Shown: positions 1-9,516, numbered from the stretch's first letter. The stretch: 64,000 nt of DNA from Thiotrichaceae bacterium (GCA_026991755.1 JALXAX010000070.1:1-64000); one strand, 5' to 3'. Made by a program: numbers and translations. The notes: generated by a model not told the origin, from the letters alone.

Positions 1-105
1 CTAAAAATTCGGCAAATAGCTCGGCTATTACCCTCTTTTTTAGCAAAAATAGAGAAAATTACGCTCATTTTTCTCTCGCCATCCTTTCATGCAAAGGTCT
101 CATTG
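1..105. repeat. Palindromic repeat, family 2, cut by window start
   Basis: Ends in GCAAAGGTCTCATTG, and its last 45 bases (ACGCTCATTTTTCTCTC and onward) recur nearly unchanged at 16749-16792. The left part has a small hairpin, AATAGC-tcg-GCTATT. The matching left end GAGACCTTTGC is seen only in the second copy, so this copy is truncated by the window edge. It looks like a non-autonomous mobile repeat; no coding sequence is visible in it. Confidence 0.6.
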
Positions 106-128
106 TAAATATTATTGGTAGCTACTTG

Positions 129-295
129 TTAAGGAAGCTCTGATCAACTCATGATTCGTTTTCTGAGGCTAGAATCCGCCAGCTTTTCGCTATAAAAGTG
201 ACCAATAGCTACGGCTATTGCTAACTTTTCTATCAAAAATCTGACAAATTCTATCTCTCAGAAATTCAGATCAGAGTTAATCAGAGATTCCTTAA
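129..295. repeat. MITE-like inverted-repeat element, family 1 (copy B)
   Basis: Begins TTAAGGAAGCTCTGAT and ends ATCAGAGATTCCTTAA, so the two ends are imperfect inverted repeats. The centre is a hairpin around AATAGC-tacg-GCTATT, flanked by arms rich in TTTTCGCTATAAAA. Related copies lie at 24636-24793, 24791-24955, 27993-28195 and 29217-29312. It fills most of the space downstream of the LysM gene. No transposase is present. Confidence 0.7.
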
Positions 296-315
296 GCTAG
301 CTACAGCATACAAGA

Positions 316-1497
316 TTAAGGATTACCAATCTTATAGCCTTTTTTGATGTGATGACCAGATTTGTTAATTAGTGCATAGCTTAAACGCTCATTGACACTA
401 TAAACTATCATAGATCCTACACGTTCTGGCGGTAGCTTAACCTCAATAGATTGCTTGGTGTGCCACTTATCTAGACGTTTCTGATAAGGATCAGTGGCAA
501 AACGGGGTGGAGAGTACACACCTAAAATATGACCAGGACGAATACCATCGCGACTACCACGGTTAATAACAGCAATCATGTTCTGTCCACTAATGAGATC
601 CGCATCGTATAAGCTCATAATAGTGCCACGAACTTTGTTTGTAGGAGGTGTAATCGGCATATTTAATGCTTGGGGATTAGGATTAACCTTAATAAGACGA
701 TCTCCTTTTCTAATCTCACGACTACTAGTTTCTATCGTACCTGTAGTTATATCGTCAGGATTAATAATCGCCACTTGACCATGATAACTAATCTCAATAC
801 CTAATAACTCGTTAGTGTCGATATCATGCAGCTCTTTTCCAGTGTGATAAATGCCGTAGGTATCACCTCGTTGAGCATGTGATAAGCCTTTAATATAAAC
901 ATCAGTATCTTTTTCTAAAAGCAAGGCTGCATCGCGAGCGGCAACAATATAAGGCGCACTGGTTAAATCATCTTTATCAATAACGCGAGGCCATGACAGG
1001 AAAGGCGCTAGCGTCGAAATAGGTTCACCTGTTCCCTTTCGAGTAATACGAATAGTAGGTAACAATTTAGCACCTGTATTACCGCCCCTTGTTACAGTAC
1101 GACCACCCTGATGAATATAAAGAACATCACCAGGATAAATACGATGTGGATTACGCACTTTTTGGTTTTTATCCCAAATCTCAGGCCAGTAAGAAGGATC
1201 TTTTAGAAAGAGTCGGCTGATCCCCCATAAAGTATCACCCTTTTTTACTACATAACGAGTGGGCGCATTAGCACGAAATGCTGAGGTTGAAGCAGAAGCA
1301 CCAGAGCCTGAAGAAAATCGAGCACGGTTATTACTTTTATGATGGCTTCTATCTGGCTGACCATAATAAGCATCATATTCAACTTCAACAGGTGAAGTAT
1401 GCGCTGCATCACCTTTGGTGTAGTTTGTGCTACAGCCTTGTAGCATCAGTGCAGAAACAGAAAGTAAGGTCAACGATAATGGTAATGATAATTTCAT
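316..1497 (-). CDS. LysM-domain lipoprotein
   Basis: A 393-residue envelope protein predicted to bind peptidoglycan. The N-terminus (MKLSLPLSLTLLSVSALM, then LQGC) is a lipoprotein signal with the lipidated cysteine at residue 22. A single LysM domain follows at about residues 81-128 (RYVVKKGDTLWGISRLF through YPGDVLYI). The remaining 260 residues show no family I can name. The start is placed at the internal ATG because the 15 upstream residues spoil the signal peptide. The gene diverges from def-fmt-rsmB, the same placement as the LysM gene of Pseudomonas and relatives. A cell-wall-linked role is likely; the precise function is unknown. Confidence 0.85.
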   Translation of the reverse strand: MKLSLPLSLTLLSVSALMLQGCSTNYTKGDAAHTSPVEVEYDAYYGQPDRSHHKSNNRARFSSGSGASASTSAFRANAPTRYVVKKGDTLWGISRLFLKDPSYWPEIWDKNQKVRNPHRIYPGDVLYIHQGGRTVTRGGNTGAKLLPTIRITRKGTGEPISTLAPFLSWPRVIDKDDLTSAPYIVAARDAALLLEKDTDVYIKGLSHAQRGDTYGIYHTGKELHDIDTNELLGIEISYHGQVAIINPDDITTGTIETSSREIRKGDRLIKVNPNPQALNMPITPPTNKVRGTIMSLYDADLISGQNMIAVINRGSRDGIRPGHILGVYSPPRFATDPYQKRLDKWHTKQSIEVKLPPERVGSMIVYSVNERLSYALINKSGHHIKKGYKIGNP

Positions 1498-1663
1498 AAT
1501 TATTCTTATTTTTATACAAATAGACGATGCAAAATTGTGCAAAGTTATGAATAAACGCTAAATAGCAAAGATTATTCAATAGATTAAACTGATAGAAGCA
1601 TCAGCTAGTGGCAGGTATAATAATAGTTTGCTCGCTATTACACATATTTTTCGGATTTTCGGT

Positions 1664-2167
1664 ATGACCCTATTAGATATTTTACGATACCCAGACCCTA
1701 GACTACGCAAGAAAGCTAAAACCGTCGAGAAAGTTGATGACGGTATCAGACAGATTGTTGATGACATGTTTGAGACCATGTACGCAGCACCAGGTATTGG
1801 ACTGGCAGCTACTCAGGTAAATATACATAAGCGTATCGTAGTGATTGATGTCTCTGAAAATCATGATGAACCACTTTGTTTAATCAACCCGGAAATCTTG
1901 CAGAAAAAAGGCACAGGTGAGTCAGAAGAAGGCTGTTTATCTGTACCTGAATACTATGCTCCTGTGCAACGGGCTGAAGAAGTCACTGTACGTGCTTTAG
2001 ATAAAGAGGGTGAAGTTTTTGAAATGGAAGCTGATGGGCTATTGGCGGTATGTATTCAACATGAGTTAGATCATTTACAAGGCAAGGTGTTTGTTGATTA
2101 CTTATCACCGTTAAAACAATCACGCGTGCGTAAAAAGCTTGAAAAAGCAGCTAAGCAGATGTCTTAG
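1664..2167 (+). CDS. def: Peptide deformylase
   Basis: Removes the N-formyl group from nascent polypeptides; a metalloenzyme, normally Fe2+. All three signature motifs are intact in the 167-residue protein: GIGLAATQ (about 44-51), EGCLSVP with metal ligand Cys91, and HELDHLQG with metal ligands His133 and His137 and catalytic Glu134. The start is the ATG giving [11 protein letters not shown], which matches the family's N-terminus; the ORF is open 12 codons further up but that part is not conserved. First gene of the def-fmt-rsmB group, although 159 bp with two palindromes separates it from fmt. Confidence 0.97.
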   Translation: MTLLDILRYPDPRLRKKAKTVEKVDDGIRQIVDDMFETMYAAPGIGLAATQVNIHKRIVVIDVSENHDEPLCLINPEILQKKGTGESEEGCLSVPEYYAPVQRAEEVTVRALDKEGEVFEMEADGLLAVCIQHELDHLQGKVFVDYLSPLKQSRVRKKLEKAAKQMS

Positions 2168-2190
2168 TCGTTTGCAGGCTACTTGTTAAT

Positions 2191-2224
2191 GCCTCACCCT
2201 AGCAGGGAGAGTGCTGGGTGAGGC
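2191..2224. terminator. Inverted repeat after def
   Basis: GCCTCACCC pairs with GGGTGAGGC, and an inner AGCA/TGCT pair extends the stem. No U-tract follows, so it may be a dispersed palindromic repeat acting as an mRNA stabiliser rather than a true intrinsic terminator. A second, shorter palindrome (CTCCCC/GGGGAG) lies at 2265-2287, just upstream of fmt. Confidence 0.45.
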
Positions 2225-2326
2225 TAGAAGGTTTGAACTACACTAATGCTTCAAATAATCTATTCTCCCCGTCCTTGCTAAGGGGAGGGAACCAAGTATA
2301 GATAACGAATAAAAAAGGAAAGAACA

Positions 2327-3304
2327 ATGAAAGGATTACGCATCATCTATGCAGGCACTCCCGAATTTGCTGTACCTGCGTTACTAGCACTCATTGACTC
2401 GGAGCATGAAGTTGTTGCGGTTTATACACAACCTGATAGACCCTCAGGCAGAGGCAGAAAAATCCGTTATGGTGCCGTTAAACAAGTAGCGGTTGATTAT
2501 AATATCCCCGTTGAACAACCCCTTGCGTTAAAAGAACAAGCCATTCAACAAACCTTGGCAGATTACAACGCCGATGTAATGATTGTTGCTGCTTACGGCC
2601 TAATACTACCCCAAGTGGTGTTAGATACGCCGACGTATGGCTGTTTAAACATCCACGGCTCATTACTTCCAAAATGGCGTGGTGCTGCACCCATACAATG
2701 GGCTATTCAAGTGGGTGATAACGAAACGGGTAACACCATTATGCAAATGGCAGCAGGTTTGGATACGGGTGATATGTTACATAAATCTATTTGTCCGATT
2801 ACCTCAACCGATACCGGACAAAGTATTCACGACAAGCTAGCAAAACAAGGTGCGAGCGACATCCTAACCGTGCTCAATCAACTTACTGAGGGAACACTAA
2901 CCCCCGAAAAGCAAGACGAAAACCAAACCAGTTACGCCCATAAGCTATCTAAAGAAGATGCCAAAATAAATTGGTCAAACACGGCGGTAGAAATTGATCG
3001 AATGATAAGGGCCTTCAACCCATGGCCTGTTGCCTTTACTGAATACCACGGTAAACCAATGAAAATATGGATGTCTGAAATAAAAGGTAAAGATAAGGAT
3101 GAGCAATTAGATAACAATAAAATGCAAGCAAGCACGGAAGAAGCTCCTGCTGGAATGGTCATCAACGAATCTAAACAAGGTATAGAGGTTGCCACGGGAG
3201 AAGGAACGCTCATTATCCACCGATTACAAATGCCAGGAAAAAAAGCCATGGACGTAAAAGACTTCCTCAATGGGCATTCTCTTAGTAGTGTTCAACTAGG
3301 ATAA
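2327..3304 (+). CDS. fmt: Methionyl-tRNA formyltransferase
   Basis: Transfers a formyl group from 10-formyl-THF to Met-tRNAfMet for translation initiation. The 325-residue protein has the N-terminal formyltransferase Rossmann fold (RIIYAGTPEFAVPALLAL). The catalytic region reads NIHGSLLPKWRGAAPIQWAI, with the Asn-His pair, and is followed by GDTIMQM-like and LDTGDML segments. The C-terminal OB-like tRNA-binding domain begins around residue 205. The start ATG has AAAGGAAAG upstream. It follows def and precedes rsmB by 20 bp, the usual order. Confidence 0.97.
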   Translation: MKGLRIIYAGTPEFAVPALLALIDSEHEVVAVYTQPDRPSGRGRKIRYGAVKQVAVDYNIPVEQPLALKEQAIQQTLADYNADVMIVAAYGLILPQVVLDTPTYGCLNIHGSLLPKWRGAAPIQWAIQVGDNETGNTIMQMAAGLDTGDMLHKSICPITSTDTGQSIHDKLAKQGASDILTVLNQLTEGTLTPEKQDENQTSYAHKLSKEDAKINWSNTAVEIDRMIRAFNPWPVAFTEYHGKPMKIWMSEIKGKDKDEQLDNNKMQASTEEAPAGMVINESKQGIEVATGEGTLIIHRLQMPGKKAMDVKDFLNGHSLSSVQLG

Positions 3305-3324
3305 CGATCAGGTTATATCCCCAC

Positions 3325-4686
3325 ATGGCGACAAAAAGAACAACTAACCCAAGAGCGGCGGCGGCACTATCGCTTCATCAAGTGATTTATCAAGGGAAAT
3401 CACTAACTGAAATACTGCAAAGCACATTAGTAACCGACCTGGACGAATCGGATAGAGGCTTTGTAAAAGACCTGTGCTTCGGCAGTTTACGTTGGCATTA
3501 CGCCTTAGAGACGATGTTGGAATCCCTACTTGCTAAACCACTAAAAAAGAAAGACAAGGATGTAGAGTGCCTTATTCGAGTAGGCTTATATCAATTGCAA
3601 TATCAGCATACCGCTGACCATGCAGCCATCAACGAAACCGTAAAAGCTAGCAAAGCGTTAAAAAAGCCGTGGAGCAAAAACCTAATCAATGGTGTGTTGC
3701 GTAGCTATACCCGTGAAAAAGAAAAAATACTAAAAAAGATCAAGCCTCATACCGCTTTTCCGTACTGGATGATCAAACGAATCAAACACGCATGGCCAGA
3801 ACAATGGCGCGAGATTCTAGAAGCTAGCAACCAACGCGCACCGATGACGTTACGCGTCAATCAATCCAAAATATCTACAGCAGATTACCTAAAGCAGCTC
3901 GAAGCAGAGGGTATCGAAGCCTTACCTCATACTCACGTTAGCTCGGCGATAGAACTTAAACAGCCAGTTAATGTCCATAAATTACCGAACTTCATGCAAG
4001 GTTATGCATCGGTACAAGATGCTTCAGCTCAGCTAGCGGCACATTTACTGGGTTGTAAAACAGGCATGAAAGTACTTGATGCCTGTGCAGCGCCAGGTGG
4101 TAAAACAGGACATATTGCAGAAAGTAGCAAGGGACTAGAGATAACTGCGATTGATAACGTAGCGAATAGATTAACTCTGGTAAAAGATAATCTGGACAGA
4201 CTAGGTGAGCAAGCTACACTTATTGAAGCTGATGCCAGTGACTTGGCAGCTTGGTATAAAGGAAACCAAAGTGCTAGTAATAATAGTGACAAGAGCGAAA
4301 AGGGTTTTGACCGAATCCTGTTAGATGCGCCCTGCTCTGCGTTAGGTGTCATGCGTCGACATCCCGATATAAAAGTATTAAGGCAAGAGAGTGATATCGA
4401 AACGTTAGTCGAGTTACAACAACAGCTACTAACAACACTATGGAGTATTCTTAAACCTGGCGGAAGACTACTTTATGCCACATGCTCTATACTGCCCGAT
4501 GAAAATGAGCAACAGATAAAGCGATTTATTAGCGCTCACAAGGACAAGGTAAAAGATAGAGTAAAGGTGGTGGCACTAGATGTACAATGGGGAAATAGAT
4601 GCGATTACGGTCGACAAATATTCCCAAATAATGACAACATGGATGGTTTTTATTATTGCTTATTGGAAAAGCCTAAAAACTTATAG
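3325..4686 (+). CDS. rsmB: 16S rRNA (cytosine-967-C5)-methyltransferase
   Basis: SAM-dependent enzyme that methylates C967 of 16S rRNA. Length is 453 residues. The N-terminal third is a NusB-like RNA-binding domain (from NPRAAAALSLHQVIYQGKSL). The methyltransferase domain follows, with SAM motif KVLDACAAPGGKTGHIAE at about 247-264 and the two catalytic-cysteine motifs DAPCSALGVMRRHPDIK and YATCSILPDENEQQI. The spacing from fmt and the gene order match the conserved def-fmt-rsmB cluster. Confidence 0.96.
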   Translation: MATKRTTNPRAAAALSLHQVIYQGKSLTEILQSTLVTDLDESDRGFVKDLCFGSLRWHYALETMLESLLAKPLKKKDKDVECLIRVGLYQLQYQHTADHAAINETVKASKALKKPWSKNLINGVLRSYTREKEKILKKIKPHTAFPYWMIKRIKHAWPEQWREILEASNQRAPMTLRVNQSKISTADYLKQLEAEGIEALPHTHVSSAIELKQPVNVHKLPNFMQGYASVQDASAQLAAHLLGCKTGMKVLDACAAPGGKTGHIAESSKGLEITAIDNVANRLTLVKDNLDRLGEQATLIEADASDLAAWYKGNQSASNNSDKSEKGFDRILLDAPCSALGVMRRHPDIKVLRQESDIETLVELQQQLLTTLWSILKPGGRLLYATCSILPDENEQQIKRFISAHKDKVKDRVKVVALDVQWGNRCDYGRQIFPNNDNMDGFYYCLLEKPKNL

Positions 4687-4817
4687 GAAGCCGATTAGAA
4701 TAAATAGAGGTTTGTATAACCCTCTAAGAAATAATAAAGACGATTGTTCTACAATCCTATAAAGTGGTGGCTAGACTTATACATAACCACCATCAATACT
4801 GATCGACCCATAAATAA

Positions 4818-5387
4818 ATGATAACACCCTCATACATAAAAAAAATAATGCTTATCATGCTGTTGTTGCTATTACCCGTGCAACAACTCATTGCGGATGG
4901 TGAAGTAGATATTCAGAGTATTAAGATATCCGCAGAACAACCTTACCAATACGAAGTTAATGGAAGCGTCTCGTTTCAACTCCCAGAAACGTTACAAAAG
5001 GCACTTACTCACGGTGTAAAACTCAATGCCAATATTGATTACACACTGGGTAAACATAGGTGGTGGTGGAATTCGGCGCGGCTTATCTCAAGAACAACCT
5101 ACGAGCTAAAATATCACTCACTGAGTAAGCATTACGTATTAAAAAAGAAAAACAGTAACCAGCATTGGAGCTTTAGCAACCTACCCTCAGCACTTAAGCA
5201 AATGGGTAAAATAGAAAAGCATCAATTACCTAAATTACCGACTGCCATTGATGACGGTGACTTCTATCTATTTATTCGTGCCAAAGTTGGCGTTGCTTCA
5301 AGCAGCTTGCCCCTAAAAATACAATCCTACTTTAAAAGCAGTAAGTATCATATAAAGAGCGAAGGTGTATTGTGGGCTTTACCCTAA
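4818..5387 (+). CDS. DUF4390-type exported protein upstream of ntrYX
   Basis: A 189-residue protein with a hydrophobic signal segment (KIMLIMLLLLLPVQQLIADG) and a mature part of about 160 residues. The ARLISRTTYELKYHSLSKHY region resembles DUF4390 proteins, which in gammaproteobacteria sit between rsmB and ntrY. Its last 16 bases overlap the ntrY start, so the two are probably translationally coupled. Function unknown; a periplasmic partner of the NtrY sensor is a reasonable inference from the coupling only. Confidence 0.75.
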   Translation: MITPSYIKKIMLIMLLLLLPVQQLIADGEVDIQSIKISAEQPYQYEVNGSVSFQLPETLQKALTHGVKLNANIDYTLGKHRWWWNSARLISRTTYELKYHSLSKHYVLKKKNSNQHWSFSNLPSALKQMGKIEKHQLPKLPTAIDDGDFYLFIRAKVGVASSSLPLKIQSYFKSSKYHIKSEGVLWALP

Positions 5388-7534
5388 GAACTTTTTTCTA
5401 TCAGGTACTACCTGTATCGATTACTGTCATTCTATTGATTGTGTCGATGTTTTTGCTTGATAGCTCAACTAGTAGCCCAGAAGCAGCGGAGAATATAGAG
5501 CGCTGGTTAGCCCCGCTTAATTTAATCACACTGACTATCCTGAGCGTATTAATTATAGTCAACCTGATACGTGCGCTAAGACACCTAAGATCAAAAAAAG
5601 CAGGCTCACGCTTCAACCTTAGGCTAATGACAGCCTTCGCTATACTCACTATTTTACCAGCACTCGTCGTTTCCTATTTCTCGATGAATTTTATCGGCCA
5701 AAAGATAGATAGCTGGTATGACGTTGATATCGAACGTGCTCTAGGGGACTCTCTTGAACTAGCTCAACGCTCATTAAAAACAGGAACAAGTTTGCACCTG
5801 CGTGATATCGAGCTAACAGCACGTGAGTTATTTAAAACGGATGAGACCGCTTACTCTTACTTTCTTGATCAAAAAAGAATCGACCTCAACGCTTATGAAA
5901 TGCTGTTGTTAGATTCGAGTAAAAGAGTCGTCGCCTATAGTGGTATCAACCCCGACATGCTTTTTGATAACTTTCCTGAAGACACCCTATTTAGAGTGCT
6001 AAGTAGCCGAGGGTTCTATCTAGAACTAGAGCCAGGGGGTAATGACGAGCTGTATTCAAGAGTTGCTGTAACCCTGCAAAGAGACGCCCTAAGCGAAACC
6101 TACACCCTCACCGCTTTATTTCCCGTATCACGTAGATTTACCGCCTTAAGTGAAAGTGTTCAGGAAGCAAGGGATCAATACCAAACTCGAAAATTTCACC
6201 GTAACAGTATCAAATATGGCTTCCGTATTAGCTTGTTTATTATCTTATTGCTCTCAGTTTTGTTTGCATTGTGGGCAGCATTCATTTACTCCCAAAAGCT
6301 CACCAGCCCTATTCGCAAACTACTTGATGGAACACTTGCCGTAGCCTCGGGTGATTTACAAAAGAAGCTACCTGTTTCTACCAAAGATGATTTCAGTCTG
6401 CTAGCGCGCTCATTCAATACCATGACAACCAAACTGTTATCAGCACGCAGAGAAAGTGACAGCAGTCGCTTGCAGGTACAGCGTCAACATGACTACCTTA
6501 ATGTAGTACTAAACCATCTAACATCTGGGGTAATTACGCTAGATGAAAGCCTGACCATACGCCGTATTAATGCAGCAGGTGAACAGTTGTTACAGCTTGA
6601 ACCGGGTAAAAATATAATAGGTAAAAAGTTTGGTGATATAGGTGATTACTCTGAATCACTAGCGGACTTTATACAAGCCATCGTGCCCCACCTGCAATCC
6701 GATCAAGCCGAATGGAAAACAGAAATCATGACCTTAACTGACAACAAACGACGCATGTTTGTTTGTCAGGGCGTGACACTACCCGAGCTAATCAATGGTG
6801 ATAAAGGAGTTGTTCTAGTATTAGATGATATGACAGAAATCGTTCAGGCAGAGCACGATGCAGCATGGGCAGAAGTCGCACAGCGCCTAGCACATGAAAT
6901 CAAAAATCCACTCACCCCTATACAGCTATCAGCTGAGCGTTTACAACATCGCCTACTCCCCGAAGTAAGTGAATCATCGGCTGATTTATTAAAACGTATG
7001 ATACAAACCATCACCCAACAAGTCGAAAGCATGAAAACCATGGTAAATGCTTTTAGCGAATACGCCAGAACACCCTCACTACAACTACAATTAAGCGATA
7101 TCAATAAGTTAATCAGTGAAGTAGCCGAGCTATACCATTCCAATCAACAACAAGTAAAAATACAGCTAGCATTGGAAGAACTACCACCAATACGTATTGA
7201 TGTACATCGTATGCGACAAGTTATTGTTAACCTGATAAAAAATTCATTAGAAGCATTGGAAAACAAAGAACAACCAAGGATAGTGACGATATCTACACAA
7301 CAAACAGATATGGATGAAATACTCATCAGAGTCAGCGACAATGGGCCTGGTATAGAAGCATCCTTATTACCCGAATTGTTCGACCCCTATGTGAGCAATA
7401 AGCAAAAAGGCAGTGGTTTAGGCCTCGCTATCGTCAAAAAAATCATAGAAGAACACTCTGGCAATATATCAGTTAGAAATAATGACACAGAGGGTGCTAT
7501 ATTTACTATCCTGTTACCCATGCCGGGTATTTAG
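5372..7534 (+). CDS. ntrY: NtrY-type membrane sensor histidine kinase
   Basis: 720 residues starting at GTG, with GAAGGTG as ribosome-binding site inside the upstream gene. Order of parts: three N-terminal membrane segments (about 7-30, 48-70, 88-110), an extracytoplasmic region to about 280, a fourth membrane segment (FIILLLSVLFALWAAFIYSQ), HAMP (LTSPIRKLLDG onward), a PAS-like region, then the HisKA box RLAHEIKNPLTP with phospho-acceptor His508. The ATPase domain carries NLIKNSLEAL, DNGPGI and GSGLGLAIV. NtrY with NtrX is a two-component pair linked to nitrogen metabolism, envelope or redox state in different bacteria; the signal here is unknown. Confidence 0.93.
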   Translation: MGFTLRTFFYQVLPVSITVILLIVSMFLLDSSTSSPEAAENIERWLAPLNLITLTILSVLIIVNLIRALRHLRSKKAGSRFNLRLMTAFAILTILPALVVSYFSMNFIGQKIDSWYDVDIERALGDSLELAQRSLKTGTSLHLRDIELTARELFKTDETAYSYFLDQKRIDLNAYEMLLLDSSKRVVAYSGINPDMLFDNFPEDTLFRVLSSRGFYLELEPGGNDELYSRVAVTLQRDALSETYTLTALFPVSRRFTALSESVQEARDQYQTRKFHRNSIKYGFRISLFIILLLSVLFALWAAFIYSQKLTSPIRKLLDGTLAVASGDLQKKLPVSTKDDFSLLARSFNTMTTKLLSARRESDSSRLQVQRQHDYLNVVLNHLTSGVITLDESLTIRRINAAGEQLLQLEPGKNIIGKKFGDIGDYSESLADFIQAIVPHLQSDQAEWKTEIMTLTDNKRRMFVCQGVTLPELINGDKGVVLVLDDMTEIVQAEHDAAWAEVAQRLAHEIKNPLTPIQLSAERLQHRLLPEVSESSADLLKRMIQTITQQVESMKTMVNAFSEYARTPSLQLQLSDINKLISEVAELYHSNQQQVKIQLALEELPPIRIDVHRMRQVIVNLIKNSLEALENKEQPRIVTISTQQTDMDEILIRVSDNGPGIEASLLPELFDPYVSNKQKGSGLGLAIVKKIIEEHSGNISVRNNDTEGAIFTILLPMPGI

Positions 7535-7539
7535 TACCC

Positions 7540-7596
7540 ATCAAACCAATATTGTTGGAGTATTGGTAGCATCAATAGAAGTGAATTAACAAGGGA
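7540..7596. repeat. Dispersed GTTGGAGTA repeat, copy 1
   Basis: The ntrY-ntrX spacer contains ATCAAACCAATATTGTTGGA then GTATTGGTAGCATCAATAGA. Close relatives lie at 39298-39342 and 49964-49991, with a 3' part at 39119-39140. The consensus is roughly ATCAAACCTAA-TTGTTGGAGTACTAGTATCAATAGACAAGGA. All copies are intergenic. No function can be assigned. Confidence 0.6.
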
Positions 7597-7602
7597 GTTA
7601 GC

Positions 7603-8979
7603 ATGACGGCACAATACATCTTGGTAGTAGACGACGAACCCGATATTCGTCAGCTAGTCAGTGAAATACTGGAAGACGAAGGCTACCAAGTAGATACCGC
7701 AGAAAACGCTAAAGAAGCACGTGCAAAATGGGCGCAACGCAAACCAGACCTTGTGTTGCTAGATATTTGGATGCCTGATGAAGATGGTATTTCACTCCTC
7801 AAAAGCTGGCAAGAAACAGGTGGGCTATGTTGTCCTGTCATCATGATGTCAGGTCATGCGACGATTGAAACAGCGGTAGAAGCCACCCGTCTAGGTGCAT
7901 ACGACTTTATAGAAAAGCCGCTCTCCATGGCAAAAATGCTATTGACCATCGAAAACGGACTACGTACAGGCCAACTTGAACATGAAAACAGAGATCTACG
8001 CGAGCAAGTCAGCATCGCATCAGAACCCGTAGGCTCTAGCAAAATCATGTTAAAGCTCAGAGAAAATGCAGAAAAGATAGCCAACCAACCTTCAACTGTA
8101 TTGATTTATGGTGCATCAGGCACTGGTAAAGAAGTAATGGCGCGATATATCCACAGCCATAGTACGCGCAAAGACCAACTCTTTGTAAAATTAATAGCCA
8201 GTGGGCAATATGCTGAAACTATAGAGAAAAAGCTATTCGGTTATGAAGAAAACGGCACCGTACACTATGGAATACTGGACGAAGTAGGTAATGGCGTCCT
8301 TTATATAGCAGACATCTTCGCACTGGATAAAAACTCCCAAGAGCGTTTACTGAATACCCTAAAACAAGGTAGCTACATTCGTGTTAATGGAACAACCTCA
8401 ATCGACATGAACGCACGATTGATCGTAGCTACTACACATGACTTGCGTGATGACATCCAATCAGGAGACTTTAACGAAGAGCTATACTATTTACTGGATG
8501 TAATACCGCTAAGTATTCCACTGCTACGGGATCATTCCGAAGATGTCCCCGACTTACTCAGCTACTATGTGGATTTATTAACCGAACAAGAAAACCTGCC
8601 CTATCGGCACTTTTCCGTATCCGCACAAAATTATCTGCGCAATCACCCTTGGCCTGGTAACATCCGCGAACTACGCAACCTGGTACAGCGCCTACTTATC
8701 CTGGGAACAGACGTAAGTATCTCCCAAGAAGAAGCAGAAGAATCGCTAGGCTCCTACATCCCTGTATATGACGAAGGTGTAGGCCAACTACCCTCAACTA
8801 TGTACGACCTGCCACTACGCCAGGCAAGGGAACAATTCGAGCATGACTACATAAGCTGGCAACTCAAACAAACCAAAGGCAATGTAAGCCGACTGGCAGA
8901 ACGCGTACAAATGGAGCGTACCCACCTGTATAGAAAAATGCACGCGCTTAATATAGACCCGAAAGACTATAACAAGTGA
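7603..8979 (+). CDS. ntrX: NtrX-type response regulator, sigma54-contact motif absent
   Basis: 458 residues: receiver domain (1-120, phospho-acceptor Asp54 in VLLDIWMPDEDG), AAA+ domain (about 140-380) and a C-terminal Fis-type helix-turn-helix (NVSRLAERVQMERTHLYRKM). Walker A is present (YGASGTGKE, 169-177). The GAFTGA loop that contacts sigma54 is missing: LFGYEENGTVHYGILDEV stands in its place. The Walker B region reads GVLYIADI instead of the usual FLDE. It therefore probably binds DNA as a phosphorylation-controlled regulator that does not remodel sigma54 polymerase. Paired with ntrY 68 bp upstream. Confidence 0.92.
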   Translation: MTAQYILVVDDEPDIRQLVSEILEDEGYQVDTAENAKEARAKWAQRKPDLVLLDIWMPDEDGISLLKSWQETGGLCCPVIMMSGHATIETAVEATRLGAYDFIEKPLSMAKMLLTIENGLRTGQLEHENRDLREQVSIASEPVGSSKIMLKLRENAEKIANQPSTVLIYGASGTGKEVMARYIHSHSTRKDQLFVKLIASGQYAETIEKKLFGYEENGTVHYGILDEVGNGVLYIADIFALDKNSQERLLNTLKQGSYIRVNGTTSIDMNARLIVATTHDLRDDIQSGDFNEELYYLLDVIPLSIPLLRDHSEDVPDLLSYYVDLLTEQENLPYRHFSVSAQNYLRNHPWPGNIRELRNLVQRLLILGTDVSISQEEAEESLGSYIPVYDEGVGQLPSTMYDLPLRQAREQFEHDYISWQLKQTKGNVSRLAERVQMERTHLYRKMHALNIDPKDYNK

Positions 8980-9071
8980 AAAGACTAGCCATTTTAAGCA
9001 AAGGTTTCACCGTCTTAAAAGACTCAAATTAAAGCCTAAAATAGACAAATGAAAAAAGCAGTAAAAAGGGC

Positions 9072-9099
9072 TTGAAACCCCTTTTTTGTAGTGTATACT
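9072..9099 (+). promoter_or_regulatory. Sigma70-type promoter of tRNA-Lys
   Basis: TTGAAA (9072-9077) and TATACT (9094-9099) are separated by 16 bp, with the tRNA starting 13 bp downstream. Both boxes are close to consensus and the position is right for a stable-RNA gene. Confidence 0.8.
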
Positions 9100-9112
9100 G
9101 TCGCACTCTTTT

Positions 9113-9188
9113 GGGCCGTTAGCTCAGCCGGTAGAGCAGTTGACTTTTAATCAATTGGTCGAGCGTTCGAATCGCTCACGGCCCACCA
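9113..9188 (+). tRNA. tRNA-Lys (anticodon TTT)
   Basis: A 76-nt gene with acceptor stem GGGCCGT/ACGGCCC, anticodon stem GTTGA/TCAAT around loop CTTTTAA (anticodon 9146-9148), TTCGAAT T-loop and an encoded CCA end. The sequence is nearly that of E. coli tRNA-Lys. It decodes AAA and AAG. It has its own promoter and terminator, and a decayed restriction-modification locus lies just downstream. Confidence 0.98.
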
Positions 9189-9195
9189 TATATTT

Positions 9196-9232
9196 AAAGG
9201 CTTGTAGCTGTTATCAGTTACAAGCCTTTTTT
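9196..9232 (+). terminator. Rho-independent terminator of tRNA-Lys
   Basis: AAAGGCTTGTA pairs with TACAAGCCTTT around a loop of about 11 nt, and the stem runs into TTTTTTG. It starts 8 nt past the CCA end. Confidence 0.9.
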
Positions 9233-9408
9233 GTTTGTGGGTTATACGGTGTACTTTCCACTCAACAATAACTTCATATAATATTAAGATAACAAACTGT
9301 TTTACCATCCCCTTCGGTTTTATAAAATCATGTTGCGTGCTGGTATCCAAAGTGTTGCAAATAGTCGCTTTACAGAATATAAATTAGAAAATCATAAAAG
9401 GAATATCA

Positions 9409-9516
9409 GTGAATCACAAAGCACATAGCCAGATTATCAACTACATCTGGAGCATTGCGGATGATGTATTACGGGATGTATTTCACCGAGGCAAGTACAA
9501 AAGAATACCTAAATAG
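9409..9516 (+). pseudogene. hsdM: Type I restriction-modification methylase subunit, N-terminal remnant
   Basis: A GTG start with AAAAGGAA upstream opens a 35-codon frame that reads NHKAHSQIINYIWSIADD, then VLRDVFHRGKYK. This is the N-terminal segment of a family of HsdM adenine methyltransferases. Homology stops at RGKYK, where DVILP would be expected; four unrelated codons and a stop follow. Everything from the catalytic domain on is gone. It is the left edge of a deleted hsd locus whose right edge is the hsdR remnant at 10633. Confidence 0.75.
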
